Positions 1-9,889 of a stretch of DNA of 64,000 nt are shown here, piece by piece. Source of the stretch: Nocardia carnea NBRC 14403 (lineage in GTDB: Bacteria; Actinomycetota; Actinomycetes; Mycobacteriales; Mycobacteriaceae); NCBI RefSeq assembly GCF_000308515.1, contig NZ_BAFV01000018.1, positions 1 to 64,000 on the forward strand, written 5' to 3'. Within the stretch, counting starts at the first letter, position 1. Each line of letters begins with the position of its first letter. The notes below the pieces were generated by a model. The model worked only from the letters and a program-made list of their open reading frames with translations, made no database searches and was not told the origin of the DNA. Made by a program: the position numbers and the translations under genes.

Positions 1-5
1 TTTCC

Positions 6-37
6 CTCTAGGGGCCCACTTTTGTGGGCCCCTAGAG
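6..37. terminator. Perfect 14-bp stem hairpin
   Basis: CTCTAGGGGCCCAC (6-19) and GTGGGCCCCTAGAG (24-37) pair perfectly around a TTTT loop. There is no T tract after it. It fits an intrinsic-type terminator of a gene lying left of the window, but that gene is not visible. Confidence 0.6.
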
Positions 38-340
38 TGCGTTCTGGGTGGGTTTTCGAGAAGATCCTCGGTCACGGGTCGCAGAAAGCCGGTGCCCGAA
101 CCCCTGGCTGGAATCGGTGAGTAACTGTCAGCCCGGACAAGTGAACGTCCGGCGACCAGCCGGAAGCGCCGTCCGGCCGTGTACTTCACCTTGGTAGTGA
201 TCGTTGCCGACGCTCCTGGAGGCGCCGGAGCGTGTATGTGATTGCGGTATCTTCTCTTTCGGTACAGTCTCCGCCGGTCGGCGTCGGCGGGGTCGTGAAA
301 TGGCGCCGGCCTCGAGGCGGTGCAAGAGAAGGGGGGCTCC

Positions 341-1039
341 GTGGCTCATCTATATGGTTCTCCGGGAAACGGTGCGTACGGTGGACCGGCATTCGGCGGG
401 CCCGCGCCCGGGGGCGGATATCCGGGGCCACCCGGGTACGGAGGCTATCCGGGCGGCCCGCCCATGAACCCGCGGCCGCAACGGCCCACCTCCGTCGCCA
501 GAGTGGTGATCGCGGTCGTCGTGGTACTCGGGCTCACGTTCGGTCTGGCGGGCGGCGTGTACTTCTGGGTGGAGCAGCGCAAGTCGGCTTCCGGGCCATT
601 GGACTATCCGAAGCCCGGCACCTGTACCGATACGGTGACGCACCATATGAACGATCCGGTGAATCAGCTGGACTGTGCCCACCCACGTGCCACCGCAAAG
701 ATCGTGAAGTCCCAGGACCCGGACGACCCCGGGACCGAGGTGAATTGCACCGGTGATCAGATCCTTTACCAGTTTCATGGCAATCACTACGGCGACCACG
801 TCTTCTTGTCTGCCTGTGGTGCCCCACACCTGTCGGTCGGCCGTTGCTACCACATGCTCCTACACAAAGCCGAGTATCGGCCGGCCTGCGGAAGCGATTC
901 TGCGCGGCTGGTGCGGGTGCTGCCGGAGGTGTTGTCCACCGATGTGTGCGGCACGGATGTAATGGACGATACGACGGCGTACATGGCGAATTTCGTCGAT
1001 GAAACCGAAGCGAAGACCTACTGCTTCGATACGCCGTGA
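341..1039 (+). CDS. Membrane-anchored hypothetical protein with Gly/Pro-rich N-terminus
   Basis: A protein of 232 aa that I do not recognise. Residues 1-50 are rich in Gly, Pro and Tyr, like cytoplasmic tails of many actinobacterial single-pass proteins. One hydrophobic helix covers about residues 54-76. The rest is probably extracytoplasmic and holds eight or so cysteines, enough for several disulfides. The GTG at 341 was chosen over an in-frame GTG at 320 because AGAAGGGGGG (327-336) sits at ribosome-binding distance from it. It lies 21 bp upstream of nucS in the same direction. The fold resembles septum-formation-type or DUF4333-like extracytoplasmic modules only in general layout, and no function is claimed. 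Confidence 0.75.
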   Translation: MAHLYGSPGNGAYGGPAFGGPAPGGGYPGPPGYGGYPGGPPMNPRPQRPTSVARVVIAVVVVLGLTFGLAGGVYFWVEQRKSASGPLDYPKPGTCTDTVTHHMNDPVNQLDCAHPRATAKIVKSQDPDDPGTEVNCTGDQILYQFHGNHYGDHVFLSACGAPHLSVGRCYHMLLHKAEYRPACGSDSARLVRVLPEVLSTDVCGTDVMDDTTAYMANFVDETEAKTYCFDTP

Positions 1040-1060
1040 CCAAGGCCTAGACTCTGCCGG

Positions 1061-1747
1061 ATGCGACTCGTGATTGCTCGTTGCCAGGTCGACTATGTGG
1101 GGCGGTTGACCGCTCATCTGCCGATGGCTCGCCGGCTGTTGATGTTGAAGGCGGATGGGTCGGTGCTGGTGCATTCCGATGGGGGGTCGTATAAGCCGTT
1201 GAACTGGATGAGTCCGCCGTGCTGGCTGGAGGAGCGGGAACCGGATGCGGCGGCGGGCCAGTTCAAGGAACTGTGGGTGGTGAGCAACAAGGCGGGGGAG
1301 GAGTTGCGGATCGGGATCGAGGAGATCGAGCACGATTCCAGTCATGAGCTCGGGGTGGATCCGGGGCTGGTGAAGGATGGGGTCGAGGCGCATCTGCAGG
1401 AGTTGCTGGCCGAGCATGTGCAAACCCTCGGTGCGGGGTTCAGTCTCATCCGTCGCGAGTACATGACCGCTATCGGGCCGGTCGACCTGCTGTGCCGGGA
1501 CGCGGACGGGCGGACGGTCGCGGTGGAGATCAAACGGCGGGGGGAGATCGACGGGGTGGAACAGCTGACGCGCTACCTGGAGTTGCTGAACCGGGACCCG
1601 CTGTTGTCGCCGGTGGCGGGGGTGTTTGCGGCGCAGCAGATCAAACCGCAGGCGCGGACACTTGCCGAGGATCGGGGGATCCGCTGCCTGACCCTGGATT
1701 ACAACGCTCTGCGCGGCACCGAGAGCAACGAATTCCGGCTCTTCTAA
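1061..1747 (+). CDS. nucS: Mismatch-specific endonuclease NucS (EndoMS)
   Basis: A protein of 228 aa with the usual actinobacterial NucS length and an intact start (MRLVIARC). NucS replaces MutS/MutL in actinobacteria and archaea, cutting both strands at mismatches, and it works with the sliding clamp. The N-terminal beta-rich DNA-binding domain is followed by the nuclease core: D142 in GPVDLLC, then E156 and K158 in VAVEIKRR, the PD-(D/E)xK triad. No canonical mutS or mutL is visible. The next gene starts 11 bp after its stop, a conserved neighbour, so co-transcription is likely. Confidence 0.96.
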   Translation: MRLVIARCQVDYVGRLTAHLPMARRLLMLKADGSVLVHSDGGSYKPLNWMSPPCWLEEREPDAAAGQFKELWVVSNKAGEELRIGIEEIEHDSSHELGVDPGLVKDGVEAHLQELLAEHVQTLGAGFSLIRREYMTAIGPVDLLCRDADGRTVAVEIKRRGEIDGVEQLTRYLELLNRDPLLSPVAGVFAAQQIKPQARTLAEDRGIRCLTLDYNALRGTESNEFRLF

Positions 1748-1757
1748 GCTGGAAGCC

Positions 1758-2063
1758 ATGCCACGACGAAAACCGCGCAGCGCGCGTTACGGAGCGCAGC
1801 CGCAACGGTTGGGCACCGGGCTGGGCGATGTCTACCGCCGGACCGAAGCGGGACCCGACGGCGACGAGTACGTGGTGCGGACGGTACCCGGCGCCCGAGC
1901 GGTGAAACGGTACCGTTGCCCGGGCTGCGATCACGAGATCATGCCCGGAGTTCCGCATGTGGTGGCCTGGCCGGCCGGTAGCGGGGAGACCGACCGCCGG
2001 CATTGGCATCGGGGCTGCTGGAGTGGGCGGGGAACCCGCGGAATCACGCGACGGTGGTCCTGA
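1758..2063 (+). CDS. Small zinc-ribbon-like conserved protein downstream of nucS (Rv1322-like)
   Basis: A protein of 101 aa with a basic N-terminus (MPRRKPRSAR). It matches in size and place the small conserved gene next to nucS in mycobacteria (recalled, Rv1322; sometimes loosely annotated ATP/GTP-binding). C54-x2-C57 in RCPGC, H82/H84 and C87 in HWHRGC form a plausible zinc site. This suggests a nucleic-acid or protein binding accessory to NucS, but no function is established. It begins 11 bp after nucS and is likely translated from the same message. Confidence 0.8.
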   Translation: MPRRKPRSARYGAQPQRLGTGLGDVYRRTEAGPDGDEYVVRTVPGARAVKRYRCPGCDHEIMPGVPHVVAWPAGSGETDRRHWHRGCWSGRGTRGITRRWS

Positions 2064-2620
2064 GCCGGTCGACGTGCCGCCCGCTGTCGCAGCATCGGAC
2101 ACCCCTCGGGCTGGGGCGACAGGGAATCGTCTGCGATATGCCTCGCGGACGGCCTCCGGCCATCCGGTGACCGCCGATCCGTTGCACTACGACCACGACT
2201 TCGACCTCATCGGCGATCTCACCGGCCGGCCCATGGAATGGATCGTGCCCGGGGCCCCAGTGGGCTGAGCGGTCGAGAGCGTCTGGGGCACAGGCCGGAA
2301 CACGGGGTAGTAGACCGGCGTGGCCGGGAGCTCCAGGGCGGGTGCCCCAGCCGGACTCGGGGTACCGATCGGAGGTCCGATATGAACCGGTGGGATGCGG
2401 TGACACAGCAAACTGCCCGGTGCCGGGCGCTCTGGCACCGGACATGGTCCGGAACAGGCGAGAAGGACGCCCGGCGGTAGGCCATAACGCTGCGTGGGCG
2501 GCTGCCCTGCCCGCGACACCCACACGGTGGGCGACTGCCATCGCCAGGCTGCGGACAGGCGGATTTTTCGGAGTGAGCCCGATCTGGCCAAGGCAAGGTG
2601 TGCGGTGTCTCGACATGAGG
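2064..2620. other. Intergenic region without a supported gene
   Basis: Several open frames of 80-190 codons overlap here on both strands, but they conflict with each other and none has a good ribosome binding site or a family I recognise. The region separates the nucS pair from the convergent coiled-coil gene. I see no convincing gene. Confidence 0.5.
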
Positions 2621-2646
2621 AAGGCCGCCCCCGTGGGGGCGGCCTT
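2621..2646 (-). terminator. Intrinsic-type terminator hairpin
   Basis: AAGGCCGCCCCC (2621-2632) and GGGGGCGGCCTT (2635-2646) pair perfectly around GT. It lies 55 bp past the stop of the leftward coiled-coil gene and is its likely terminator. It could act for rightward transcripts as well. Confidence 0.7.
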
Positions 2647-2700
2647 CGGAGTGATTTGTCGTGTCGCCGTACACGTTCCGACAGCAGCTCTGATGGAGCT

Positions 2701-3717
2701 CTAGTTGCTGATGTCGGCGTTTTCGCGTTCTTCGTCGACGATATCTTCCGACTCGTCTTCGGCGTTCACCTCGGGGATCGCCTTCTGGTTGTTACGGCCG
2801 GATACCGACTTGTTCTGCCCGCTGCCGATCGATTTACGCGACTGTTCGGGCACCCCGTCGAGCAGTTCGCTCTCCCGGTTGACGGCGGCCAGCATGGCGG
2901 GCACCGAATCGAGCTGACCGCGGATACCGAGCAGCTGGGCCAGGACGCGGCCACGCAGGACGCGCATCTCCTCGGCCAGTTCCTTGGCGTGCGCGATCTT
3001 GCGCTCGGAGGTCTGGGTGGCGGAGGTGATGAGGCGGTTGGCCTCGTCGGTGGCGTCCTTGATCCGCTGGGCGGCCTCGGCGCGGCTGGTGGCCTCCAGC
3101 TCCTCCATGGCGCGGGTCAGCTTGGTGCGACGCTCGGCCATGGTGACCTCGAAGTCCTGCTGCGTGGCCTTACGCTTGGCCTCGGACTCCTTGGCGAGGC
3201 GCTCGGCCTCGGCCTGGGCGGCTTCGATGATCTTCGAGGATTCGGTACGCGCATTCGCGAGGGTCTGCTCGTACTCGATTTCGAGGGCTTCGCGCTTCTC
3301 TTTGGTTTCGGCGAGCAGCGATTCGTACTTGCCGCGCATCTCCGTGGCCTGCTGCTCGGCGATGGAAACCATCTCCGCGGCCTCGGCCTGCGCCAGCGCG
3401 CGGACCTCGGAGGCCTCGTCGGAAGCCAATCGCAGCATCCGGGAGATGCGATCGCTCATCCCTTCCGCAGTGGTCGGCGGGACGGACAGCCGGTCGACTT
3501 CCTTACGGAGCTCGTCGATTTCGTCGCGGGCATCCTCCAGCTGACTGGCGAGATTGCGGGCCTGGGCGGCAGCGGCATCGCGGTCGGTGGCGGTGACCCG
3601 CAACTCGGCATCGAAACGGTCGAAATAGTTACGTACCTCGTCTTGCGCATAACCCTTGCGCACGACGGTGAAGGGCAGCGCAACGAAGCGATTGCGATCG
3701 GACTCGGGTGACGACAT
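2701..3717 (-). CDS. DivIVA-domain coiled-coil protein
   Basis: A protein of 338 aa. Residues about 10-50 form a DivIVA-type lead (VALPFTVVRKGYAQDEVRNY), the segment that targets these proteins to curved membrane or septa. Residues about 50-250 are long Ala/Glu/Arg heptads predicted to be coiled coil. The C-terminus is acidic and disordered. Related actinobacterial proteins are often mis-annotated as cellulose-binding. A role in polar growth, division or cytoskeleton organisation is inferred from the family. ATG 3717 was preferred over TTG 3726. A strong hairpin follows the gene. Confidence 0.85.
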   Translation of the reverse strand: MSSPESDRNRFVALPFTVVRKGYAQDEVRNYFDRFDAELRVTATDRDAAAAQARNLASQLEDARDEIDELRKEVDRLSVPPTTAEGMSDRISRMLRLASDEASEVRALAQAEAAEMVSIAEQQATEMRGKYESLLAETKEKREALEIEYEQTLANARTESSKIIEAAQAEAERLAKESEAKRKATQQDFEVTMAERRTKLTRAMEELEATSRAEAAQRIKDATDEANRLITSATQTSERKIAHAKELAEEMRVLRGRVLAQLLGIRGQLDSVPAMLAAVNRESELLDGVPEQSRKSIGSGQNKSVSGRNNQKAIPEVNAEDESEDIVDEERENADISN

Positions 3718-3803
3718 GGCCAACAAACTACAGCCTGAGACCGGCCCATGGTGAGCCGACCGGGAATGTTATCGGAGGTACGCCTAACGGTCCGATTACG
3801 ATA

Positions 3804-4277
3804 CTAGTGCGTAACATTCGGGTCCGGCTCGACCAACTCGACCAGCACACCGCCAGCATCCTTCGGATGGACGAAATTGATGCGCGAATCGGCGGTGCCG
3901 CGGCGGGGCGCCTCGTACAGCAAACGCACCCCGCGGTCGCGTAGATATGCGGAAACGGCGTCGATATCGGTGACCCGGAAAGCCAACTGCTGCAGGCCCG
4001 GTCCGCTGCGGTCGATGAATTTCGCGATGGTGGAGGTCGCGTCCAGCGGCGCCAGCAACTGTAGAGCAGTCGAATCGTCCTCGGCGGCGGGAGCGGACAG
4101 CATCGCTTCCTGGACACCTTGTTCGTCGTTGACCTCACGGTGGGTTTCGACCAGGCCGAGGTTCTCGGCGTACCAGACCACGGCTGTGTCCAGATCGGGT
4201 ACGGCGATGCCGACGTGATCGACTGCGACGACGTAGTCGGCGGGAATGAACTCTGATGACGGGGTAGCGGTGCTCAC
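3804..4277 (-). CDS. mce: Methylmalonyl-CoA epimerase (VOC family)
   Basis: A protein of 157 aa with two betaalphabetabetabeta VOC halves. It interconverts (R)- and (S)-methylmalonyl-CoA in propionate, odd-chain and sterol side-chain catabolism. Metal-ligand positions of the family can be placed: His in VDHVGIAV, Gln in ALQLLAP, His in NFVHPKD and Glu in LVELVEP. The GTG at 4277 gives the usual family length; an in-frame ATG at 4322 would add 15 basic residues and is unlikely. It diverges from the thiolase gene, and the same pairing occurs in M. tuberculosis (Rv1322A/fadA4, recalled). The symbol mce here means the epimerase, not the Mce transporter. Confidence 0.85.
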   Translation of the reverse strand: MSTATPSSEFIPADYVVAVDHVGIAVPDLDTAVVWYAENLGLVETHREVNDEQGVQEAMLSAPAAEDDSTALQLLAPLDATSTIAKFIDRSGPGLQQLAFRVTDIDAVSAYLRDRGVRLLYEAPRRGTADSRINFVHPKDAGGVLVELVEPDPNVTH

Positions 4278-4499
4278 TCTTCGAACGTAGCGCGTTCCGG
4301 TGCGCCGGCGGTGTGTACCCACCCGGAAACCGGTAAGTGATGGCGACTGCCTTCATGTCCTCGCAGGTGATCTGCGCATCCCTGTGGGCCGAACGCCGGG
4401 GTCGGCGGGTTACCGTGGAGTCGTCCGCACGATGCGTTACTCCCGGGTAGCGCGTCCGGTCGGCTTGGACGTCTCCAGGGGTCAATAGGGCCCCGACCC

Positions 4500-4518
4500 G
4501 CGCCGCCGGAGGCGGCGC
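4500..4518 (+). repeat. GC-rich hairpin repeat, copy 1 (upstream of thiolase)
   Basis: GCGCCGCC-GGA-GGCGGCGC, perfect 8-bp arms with a 3-nt loop. It is followed by ATAGATACAGGAGG, so it sits just ahead of the thiolase ribosome binding site. It belongs to a set of similar intergenic hairpins at 11906, 22539, 24131 and 26045. Confidence 0.75.
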
Positions 4519-4539
4519 CATAGATACAGGAGGCTTGTC

Positions 4540-5718
4540 GTGACCAACTCCGTGATCGTTGCCGGTGCGCGTACCCCGGTCGGCCGGCTGCTGGGTGGCC
4601 TGAAGGATTTCAGCGGCTCCGCGCTCGGCGGTGTCGCGATCGCCGGTGCCCTGGAGAAGGCCGGTGTCCGCGGCGACCAGGTCGACTACGTGATCATGGG
4701 GCAGGTGCTCACCGCCGGTGCGGGGCAGATTCCGGCGCGGCAGGCCGCGGTCGCCGGCGGTATTCCGATGGATGTTCCGGCGCTCACCCTGAACAAGGTG
4801 TGCCTGTCCGGTATCAATGCCATCGCGCTGGCAGATCAGCTGATCCGGGCGGGGGAGCACGAGATCGTGGTCGCCGGTGGCCAGGAATCGATGAGCCGCG
4901 CTCCGCATATGCTCGAGAAGAGCCGCGAGGGGTTCAAGTACGGCGATGTGACGCTGCGCGACCATATGGCCTACGACGGCCTGCACGATATCTTCACCGA
5001 TCAGGCGATGGGCGCGCTCACCGAGCAGCGCAACGAGACCGATCCGGTCACCCGTGCCGATCAGGATGCCTTCGCCGCGGCCTCGCATCAGCGGGCGGCC
5101 GCCGCGTGGAAGAACGGCGTGTTCGACGACGAGGTGGTACCGGTCGAGGTGCCGCAGCGTAAAGGCGATCCGGTGCAGTTCCGCCAGGACGAAGGTATCC
5201 GCGCCGATACGACCGCGGAGTCGCTGTCGAAGCTGCGGCCTTCGTTCAGCAAGAACGGCACCATCACCGCGGGTTCGGCGTCGCAGATCTCCGACGGCGC
5301 GGCGGCGGTCGTGGTGATGAGCAAGGCCAAGGCGCAGGAGCTCGGGTTGAGCTGGATCGCCGAGATCGGTGCCGCCGGTATGGTGGCCGGCCCGGATTCG
5401 ACGCTGCAGGACCAGCCGGCCAACGCGATCGCGAAGGCGTGTGCCAAAGAGGGGATCGCCCCGGCCGATCTGGATCTGGTGGAGATCAACGAAGCGTTCG
5501 CGGCGGTGGGTATCGCCTCCACCCGCGCGCTCGGGATCGACCCGGCGAAGGTCAATGTGAACGGCGGCGCCATCGCCATCGGGCATCCGCTCGGGATGTC
5601 GGGCGCGCGGATCGTGCTGCATCTGGCGCTGGAATTGAAGCGGCGCGGCGGCGGGGTCGGCGCGGCGGCGCTGTGCGGTGGCGGTGGCCAGGGTGATGCG
5701 CTGATCGTCCGGGTCTGA
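4540..5718 (+). CDS. fadA4: Acetyl-CoA C-acetyltransferase (thiolase)
   Basis: A protein of 392 aa with full thiolase length. It condenses or cleaves acetoacetyl-CoA, linking beta-oxidation to central metabolism. The nucleophile is C88 in LNKVCLSG. The catalytic His is in [10 protein letters not shown] near residue 349, and the second Cys is in ALCGGGGQG near 379. The GTG start is fixed by AGGAGG at 4529-4534. The position next to methylmalonyl-CoA epimerase matches fadA4 (Rv1323, recalled). A GC-rich hairpin lies directly ahead of the ribosome binding site and may affect translation or mRNA stability. Confidence 0.93.
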   Translation: MTNSVIVAGARTPVGRLLGGLKDFSGSALGGVAIAGALEKAGVRGDQVDYVIMGQVLTAGAGQIPARQAAVAGGIPMDVPALTLNKVCLSGINAIALADQLIRAGEHEIVVAGGQESMSRAPHMLEKSREGFKYGDVTLRDHMAYDGLHDIFTDQAMGALTEQRNETDPVTRADQDAFAAASHQRAAAAWKNGVFDDEVVPVEVPQRKGDPVQFRQDEGIRADTTAESLSKLRPSFSKNGTITAGSASQISDGAAAVVVMSKAKAQELGLSWIAEIGAAGMVAGPDSTLQDQPANAIAKACAKEGIAPADLDLVEINEAFAAVGIASTRALGIDPAKVNVNGGAIAIGHPLGMSGARIVLHLALELKRRGGGVGAAALCGGGGQGDALIVRV

Positions 5719-5778
5719 GCGTCCGGTATGACCGGTGTGACCGGTTCGACTACGACGCGGTGTAGTGGCTAGGGCACA

Positions 5779-6153
5779 ATGGTGCGCATGAACTTTCTTG
5801 GTCTGCGCACCACTGCCGGCAGGTTCCGTTTCTTCGCCGTGCTCGAGGCGCTGTCCTGGCTGGGCCTGCTGACCGGAATGGCGTTCAAATACCTTCCGGA
5901 AGAGGGCAACGAGATCGGCGTGAAGATCTTCGGCCCGGTCCACGGCGGCGTTTTCGTGCTGTTCGTGCTGATCGCCCTGGTGACCGCGCGCGAGTTCGAA
6001 TGGAACTGGAAGACCACCGTGCTGGCGCTGCTGTCCAGCATTCCGCCGTTCTTCACCGTGCTGTTCGAGGTGTGGGCCGTGCGTACGGGCAAGTTCGACC
6101 AGCAGGCTGCGTCCGGCACCGAGTCCGCGAAGACTCTCGCCGCCTCGTCGTGA
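5779..6153 (+). CDS. DUF3817 family membrane protein
   Basis: A protein of 124 aa with three hydrophobic helices (about residues 20-38, 52-70 and 80-103). It carries the family pattern RFxAVLEALSW near the N-terminus and GxxHGxxF in the middle. DUF3817 proteins are small integral membrane proteins without an assigned role. ATG 5779 is the longest start and ATG 5788 also fits. A second DUF3817 protein is encoded at 20660, so this genome segment has two. The YbbN-like gene starts 13 bp after the stop. Confidence 0.85.
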   Translation: MVRMNFLGLRTTAGRFRFFAVLEALSWLGLLTGMAFKYLPEEGNEIGVKIFGPVHGGVFVLFVLIALVTAREFEWNWKTTVLALLSSIPPFFTVLFEVWAVRTGKFDQQAASGTESAKTLAASS

Positions 6154-6166
6154 CAGACTGGAACCT

Positions 6167-7066
6167 GTGACTCGACCAGCACCACGCCGTCCTTCACCAG
6201 CCGCTGCCGCCGCCATGTCCGGGGCGGTGGATCTGTCCGCCCTGAAACAGCCGCCCGCGGGTGCGGCGGCTGCGGCCGGTGACCATACGGTCACCGAGGC
6301 GGATTTCGAGACCAGGGTTCTGCGCCGCTCCATGCAGGTGCCGGTCGTGGTGGCGCTGTATTCGCAGCGCAGCCCCGGCAGTATCGAATTGGTGCAGCTG
6401 CTCGAGCGGCTCGTGGGCGAGGCGAACGGCACCTGGGATCTGGCCGCCGTCGAGGCCGAGAACAATATGCGGATCGCGCAGGCCTTCGGCGTCCAGGGCA
6501 TTCCCACGGTGGTCGCCGTCGCGGGTGGCCAGCCGCTCGCGGATTTCCAGGGCGGGCAGCCCGAGGATCAGGTCCGGCAATGGCTCGCCGCCGTCGTCCA
6601 GGCGGTGGAGGGCAAGCTCGAAGGCGACCCGGACGGCGAAGCGCCGGAACCGCCCGCCGATCCCCGATTCGCCGCTGCCGAAGCGCTCCTGGAACAGGGC
6701 GATTTCGCGGGTGCGGAATCGGCCTACGAATCGATCCTCTCCCAGGAACCGGCTAATGCCGAGGCCAAGGCCGCGCTGCGTCAGGTGAAATTCCTCGGAC
6801 GGGCCCAGCAGCTGCCGGAAACGGCGATCGCGACCGCGGACGCGGATCCGGGCAATCTGGCGGCCGCACTGGACGCCGCCGATGTGGAGATGTTCCAGCA
6901 GCAGCCCGAGGCGGCGTTCGACCGGTTGATCGGCCTGATCAAACGGACGTCGGGTGATGAGCGGGCCACCGTGCGTACCCGGTTGGTGGAGCTTTTCGAA
7001 CTGTTCGACCAGTCGGAGCCCTTCGTGGTCGCGGCCCGTCGCAAGCTGGCGACTGCCCTCTACTGA
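6167..7066 (+). CDS. YbbN/CnoX-like thioredoxin-fold protein with TPR-like C-terminus
   Basis: A protein of 299 aa. Residues 45-145 form a thioredoxin fold ending in the cis-Pro motif GIPTVVAV. In the active-site position it reads SQRSPGS (66-72) rather than WCxxC, so it cannot act as a dithiol oxidoreductase. Residues about 165-295 form helical TPR-like hairpins, as in E. coli YbbN/CnoX, a chaperone-type holdase. Position and size match Rv1324 (recalled), annotated as possible thioredoxin. The GTG start at 6167 follows the DUF3817 stop by 13 bp. The role as a protein-folding accessory is inferred from the family. Confidence 0.85.
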   Translation: MTRPAPRRPSPAAAAAMSGAVDLSALKQPPAGAAAAAGDHTVTEADFETRVLRRSMQVPVVVALYSQRSPGSIELVQLLERLVGEANGTWDLAAVEAENNMRIAQAFGVQGIPTVVAVAGGQPLADFQGGQPEDQVRQWLAAVVQAVEGKLEGDPDGEAPEPPADPRFAAAEALLEQGDFAGAESAYESILSQEPANAEAKAALRQVKFLGRAQQLPETAIATADADPGNLAAALDAADVEMFQQQPEAAFDRLIGLIKRTSGDERATVRTRLVELFELFDQSEPFVVAARRKLATALY

Positions 7067-7732
7067 CGTCGGTGCGTACCGGGCATCAGCTCGGTGTGCC
7101 TCGTTCTGACGGGATCGTGTGAGCGCTTGGTCGGCGGCGAACGGTTCCCGGCCCGTCGGCATATGCGGCCACCGGACCGCCATGGCGCCGAACGTGAACA
7201 GTTCGTACGCTCTGGGCCGAATCTGGGATGGCGCGCGACCGGTGTGAAGTAGCCGGCTGCGGCGTCTGCGGTATCGCCATCGGCCCTGCCGTTCGCGCAA
7301 GGTGAGCCTTGTGGCGGATCGCGCGGGCCCGTCGTGGTCCGGCTGCATATCCGCGAGCCTGCTGTTCGGGTGCGGGCGGAATCCAGCGTCGTCGGCTGCT
7401 CTCGGGTATCGGCCGGCCGCTGCGGCTCTTCCACGGATTCGGCACCGGTGACGGATCGACGCTCGCGAGGCCGCGGGTAAGTCGGCGACGGCCCGGCCGC
7501 CGACAGTAACGAAGTCGGACTCGGGCGGCGCTGCTGCAGTAGTTCGGCCATGGCCCCGCACACGCCCGGCGACCGAGTTCGGCGATCCGGTCCGACCGAG
7601 TTTCGGGCGCTCCGGGTATCCGGCGCGGGCAGTCCGCAGTGTACGGAACCCGCACGTCTCCCGGCTACTGGATCCGGCTATCGCCGACCGCGGTCCGGTC
7701 GGTGATGGTGGCCGCGCTATGGATGTGGCCGG
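7067..7732. other. Convergent intergenic region, no supported gene
   Basis: This is 666 bp between the stops of the YbbN-like gene and glgB. It is covered by mutually overlapping open frames of 60-190 codons, all Arg/Ala/Pro-rich as expected from high-GC noise, and none has a good start region. In M. tuberculosis a PE_PGRS gene occupies this place (recalled); nothing like it is here. Confidence 0.5.
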
Positions 7733-9889
7733 TCAGCGCTGGGGGACGAGCCAGATGACGCTGAGCGGGCCCACGGTGAGTCCGGCGGATGCGGGCCGGT
7801 CGTGCAGGGGGATGGGTTCGGCGTGGACGACGCCGAGGTTTCCGGCGCCGGTTCCGCCGTACTCGAGGGCATCGGTGTTCAGGATTTCCAGCCAGGGGCC
7901 GGGGACCGGCAGGCCGATCCGGTAATCGGTGTAGGTGTTTCCGGAGAAGTTGCAGAGGCAGGCGACGACGCTGCCGTCGGCGGCGTGCCGTAGGAAGGCC
8001 AGGACATTGGCGTCGCGGTCGTCGCTGTTGATCCAGGAATGGCCGCCGGGGGTGGTGTCCTGACTCCACAGGGCCGGGTGTTCGCGGTAGCCGCGGTTGA
8101 GGTCGGCGACCAGAAGCTGGATACCGCGGTGCAGCGGGTTGTCCAGTTCGTGCCAGTCGAGGCTGTGATCGTGCCACCATTCGCGGTAGTGGCCGAACTC
8201 CTGACCCATGAACAGCAGCTGTTTACCGGGATGGGCCCACATGTAGGCCAGTAGTGCGCGGACGCCGCCGGCCTTGGCGAACTCGTCGCCTGGCATCCGG
8301 GTCCACAGGGTGCCTTTGCCGTGCACGACCTCGTCGTGACTGATGGGCAGCACGTAGTTTTCGCTCCACGCGTACATCAGCGAGAAGGTGATCTCGTTGT
8401 GGTGCCAGGCGCGGTGCACGGGGTCGCGGCTCAGATAGCCGAGGGTGTCGTGCATCCAGCCCATATTCCATTTCATGGTGAACCCCAGGCCGCCGACCTC
8501 GGTCGCCCGGGTGACACCGGGCCAGGTGGTGGATTCCTCGGCGATCGTCAGCACACCCGGATACGAGCCGTGCAGGCTTTCGTTCAGTTCGGCGAGGAAA
8601 TCGACCGCCTCCAGATTCTCCCGGCCGCCGTGGATATTCGGCTCCCACCCGCCGTCGGCGCGGCCGTAGTCCAGGTAGAGCATGGCGGCGACCGCGTCGA
8701 CCCGCAGCCCGTCGATATGGAACTCCTCGACCCAATAGCGGGCGTTGGCGACCAGGAAGTTGCGGACCTCGGGGCGGCCGTAGTCGAAAACGTAGGTGCC
8801 CCACGCGGGTTGTTCACCGCGGCGTGGGTCGGGATGTTCGTAGAGCGGGGTGCCGTCGAATCGGGCCAATGCCCAGGCGTCGCGAGGGAAATGCCCCGGC
8901 ACCCAGTCGAGGATGACGCCGATCCCGTCGGCGTGCATCCGGTCGACGAAGGCACGGAAATCGTCCGGGCTGCCGAACCGTGCGGTGGGGGCGTAGTAGG
9001 AGGTGATCTGATAACCCCACGAGCCGCCGAAAGGGTGCTCGGCCATCGGCAGCAGTTCCACATGGGTGAATCCGAGGCGGCGCACATATTCGCTGAGCTG
9101 TTCGGCGAGTTCGCGGTAGCCCAGACCCGGCCGCCACGACGCGAGATGTAGTTCGAACACACTCAGTGGTGCGCGCGCCGGATCGGTGTGCGCTCTGTCG
9201 GTGAGCCAGCGCTGATCGGTCCAGCTGTGCCGGGTCGCCGTGACGACGGACGCGGTGGCCGGGGGGAGTTCGGTGGCGAACGCGAGGGGGTCGGCATGGT
9301 CGGCGGCGCGGCCGTCGGCACCGTACACGCGGTATTTGTAGCGATCGCCGGGTGCGGAGCCGGGGACGAAAACCTCCCAGACACCCGAACTGCCGAGGGC
9401 GCGCATCGGCCAGGTACCGCCCTGCCAGTGGTCGAAATCGCCGAAAACGGTGACGCCGCGGGCATTGGGGGCCCACACCGCGAACGACACGCCGGTGACC
9501 TCGCCGTCCAGGCCCGGATAACGGCGGGGATGCGCACCGAGTACCTCCCACAACCGCTGATGGCGGCCTTCGCCGATCAGATGCAGGTCGAGGTCGCCGA
9601 GGGTCGGTAGGTGGCGGTAGCCGTCGGCGAGCACCGTGGTCGGGTGGTGCGGGTAGGCGGTGACGACCCGGTAGTCCAGCAGTTCCGGGTAGGGGAGGGT
9701 GCCGCCGAAAACCCCGTGGCCCAGCGCAGCCAGCCGATGCTCGGCGCCGCCGACCCGGATCGATACCGATTCCGCTTCCGGCCGCAGCACCCGCACGATC
9801 GTGCCGTCCGGGGCCGGGTGGGCGCCCAGCACGGTATGCGGATCGGGATGGCTGCCCGCGGCCAGCAGCAGCAGATCGCGCCGGTTCAC
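7733..9889 (-). CDS. glgB: 1,4-alpha-glucan branching enzyme GlgB
   Basis: A protein of 718 aa. It adds alpha-1,6 branches to alpha-1,4 glucans and acts with GlgE in the maltose-1-phosphate route to glycogen and capsular glucan. Order: an N-terminal branching-enzyme module, a carbohydrate-binding module 48 ([12 protein letters not shown]), a GH13 barrel with the nucleophile Asp in [10 protein letters not shown] near residue 397 and the acid Glu in TIAEES near 450, and a C-terminal beta domain. The start is GTG 9889, whose codon overlaps the glgE stop as GTGA. A 56-codon upstream extension in the same frame is discarded because it lies inside glgE. Confidence 0.95.
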   Translation of the reverse strand: MNRRDLLLLAAGSHPDPHTVLGAHPAPDGTIVRVLRPEAESVSIRVGGAEHRLAALGHGVFGGTLPYPELLDYRVVTAYPHHPTTVLADGYRHLPTLGDLDLHLIGEGRHQRLWEVLGAHPRRYPGLDGEVTGVSFAVWAPNARGVTVFGDFDHWQGGTWPMRALGSSGVWEVFVPGSAPGDRYKYRVYGADGRAADHADPLAFATELPPATASVVTATRHSWTDQRWLTDRAHTDPARAPLSVFELHLASWRPGLGYRELAEQLSEYVRRLGFTHVELLPMAEHPFGGSWGYQITSYYAPTARFGSPDDFRAFVDRMHADGIGVILDWVPGHFPRDAWALARFDGTPLYEHPDPRRGEQPAWGTYVFDYGRPEVRNFLVANARYWVEEFHIDGLRVDAVAAMLYLDYGRADGGWEPNIHGGRENLEAVDFLAELNESLHGSYPGVLTIAEESTTWPGVTRATEVGGLGFTMKWNMGWMHDTLGYLSRDPVHRAWHHNEITFSLMYAWSENYVLPISHDEVVHGKGTLWTRMPGDEFAKAGGVRALLAYMWAHPGKQLLFMGQEFGHYREWWHDHSLDWHELDNPLHRGIQLLVADLNRGYREHPALWSQDTTPGGHSWINSDDRDANVLAFLRHAADGSVVACLCNFSGNTYTDYRIGLPVPGPWLEILNTDALEYGGTGAGNLGVVHAEPIPLHDRPASAGLTVGPLSVIWLVPQR

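Noticed and set aside
4135..6507. Very long minus-strand open frame (790 codons)
   Set aside because: It covers the thiolase, DUF3817 and YbbN-like genes in antisense; its sequence is His/Arg-rich noise typical of high-GC reverse frames.
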